From Crystallibacter degradans (GTDB taxonomy: Bacteria; Actinomycetota; Actinomycetes; Actinomycetales; Micrococcaceae): 58,398 nucleotides of DNA. The DNA lies in contig NZ_JABBCH010000022.1 of the NCBI RefSeq assembly GCF_012952295.1, forward strand, positions 1 to 58,398, given 5' to 3'. Position 1 is the first letter of the stretch. The number at the start of each line of letters is the position of its first letter. The notes under the pieces are model-generated. The model ran no database searches. It saw only the letters and a program-made list of their open reading frames with translations, and had not been told where the DNA came from. The translations under genes and the position numbers were made by a program. Below, in pieces: positions 58,274-58,398 of the stretch.

Positions 58274-58290
58274 GCGAGTTCTAGCGATCG
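58274..58290 (+). repeat. second copy of the 17-mer from 37732
   Basis: GCGAGTTCTAGCGATCG, then TTGCA here versus GTGCA at the first copy, 24 bases upstream of the Pr6Pr start. The remaining bases to 58398 are AT-richer and contain CCTTAAGG but show no gene. Confidence 0.45.
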
Positions 58291-58398
58291 TTGCAACATC
58301 CCCGATATTCGGGAGTTTCCTCGATCATGCAACCGCTATCAATTCCAAGTTCTTCCTTAAGGGAAAAATCGGGTTCTTCGTCCGTGGGCCAGGCGGCC

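Noticed and set aside
1-58398. CRISPR array, insertion sequence or prophage
   Set aside because: No regularly spaced identical repeats, transposase, integrase or phage structural motifs were seen; the only long repeat is the two-copy 198-bp element.

Overview
The window is a high-GC actinobacterial chromosome segment, most likely from the Micrococcales and probably an Arthrobacter-like member of the Micrococcaceae. The basis is the coding density and GC-rich third positions, a mycothiol glycosyltransferase (mshA), a GT4 glycogen synthase/glgC divergent pair, a fabG4-MaoC-fadA2-fadE5 block as in mycobacteria, BioYMN biotin uptake, and several SD-less gene starts. The genus is inferred. I see no rRNA, tRNA, CRISPR array, insertion sequence or phage gene.

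Layout. 1-3.8 kb: an orphan SbnA-like PLP enzyme, a frameshifted PGPGW membrane protein, then about 1 kb with almost no coding. That stretch holds two copies of a 198-bp repeat flanking a 27-residue membrane microprotein; each copy is followed by a hairpin. 3.9-11.1 kb: membrane hydrolase, decayed DUF1684 gene, FUSC-type protein, a CBS/pyruvate-oxidase-like operon, a GH13 glucosidase and an unknown protein. 11.2-16.0 kb: a five-gene minus-strand run (phosphoribosyltransferase, ATP-grasp ligase, CocE/NonD hydrolase, small acidic protein, YtxH-like protein). 16.3-19.3 kb: type III polyketide synthase, methyltransferase and flavin monooxygenase. 19.3-23.4 kb: DUF2231 protein, mshA, kynureninase and a MaoC dehydratase. 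23.4-29.1 kb: fabG4, fadA2, a TetR regulator with a clear palindromic operator, and a FadE5-like dehydrogenase. 29.1-33.2 kb: glycogen genes and an unusual zinc-ribbon SDR.

33.3-37.7 kb is an operon of circularly permuted ATP-grasp, alpha-E, transglutaminase (interrupted by an in-frame TGA) and adenine deaminase. It is preceded by two overlapping, mutually exclusive inverted repeats. 37.8-46 kb: aminopeptidase N, a TPR regulator divergent from an alpha/beta hydrolase, lipoate ligase, a flavin reductase, ribosomal protein L31 type B and an RNA methyltransferase. 46.5-58.4 kb: TSUP exporter, ABC ATPase, serB, two SDRs, DUF3099 / small protein / SURF1, ABC-F, bioYMN, a zinc metallopeptidase and a Pr6Pr membrane protein.

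Working units: lipid metabolism (MaoC, fabG4, fadA2, fadE5 under TetR), phenolic-lipid-type secondary metabolism, peptide ligation/tagging (two unrelated ATP-grasp operons), glycogen synthesis, and biotin and lipoate cofactor supply. The strongest leads for something undescribed are the paired 198-bp repeats, the alternative-hairpin leader of the cpATP-grasp operon, and the PRT/ATP-grasp/CocE operon. Three genes (PGPGW, DUF1684, transglutaminase) look broken. Two of these are single-base events, so read-level confirmation matters before calling them decay.
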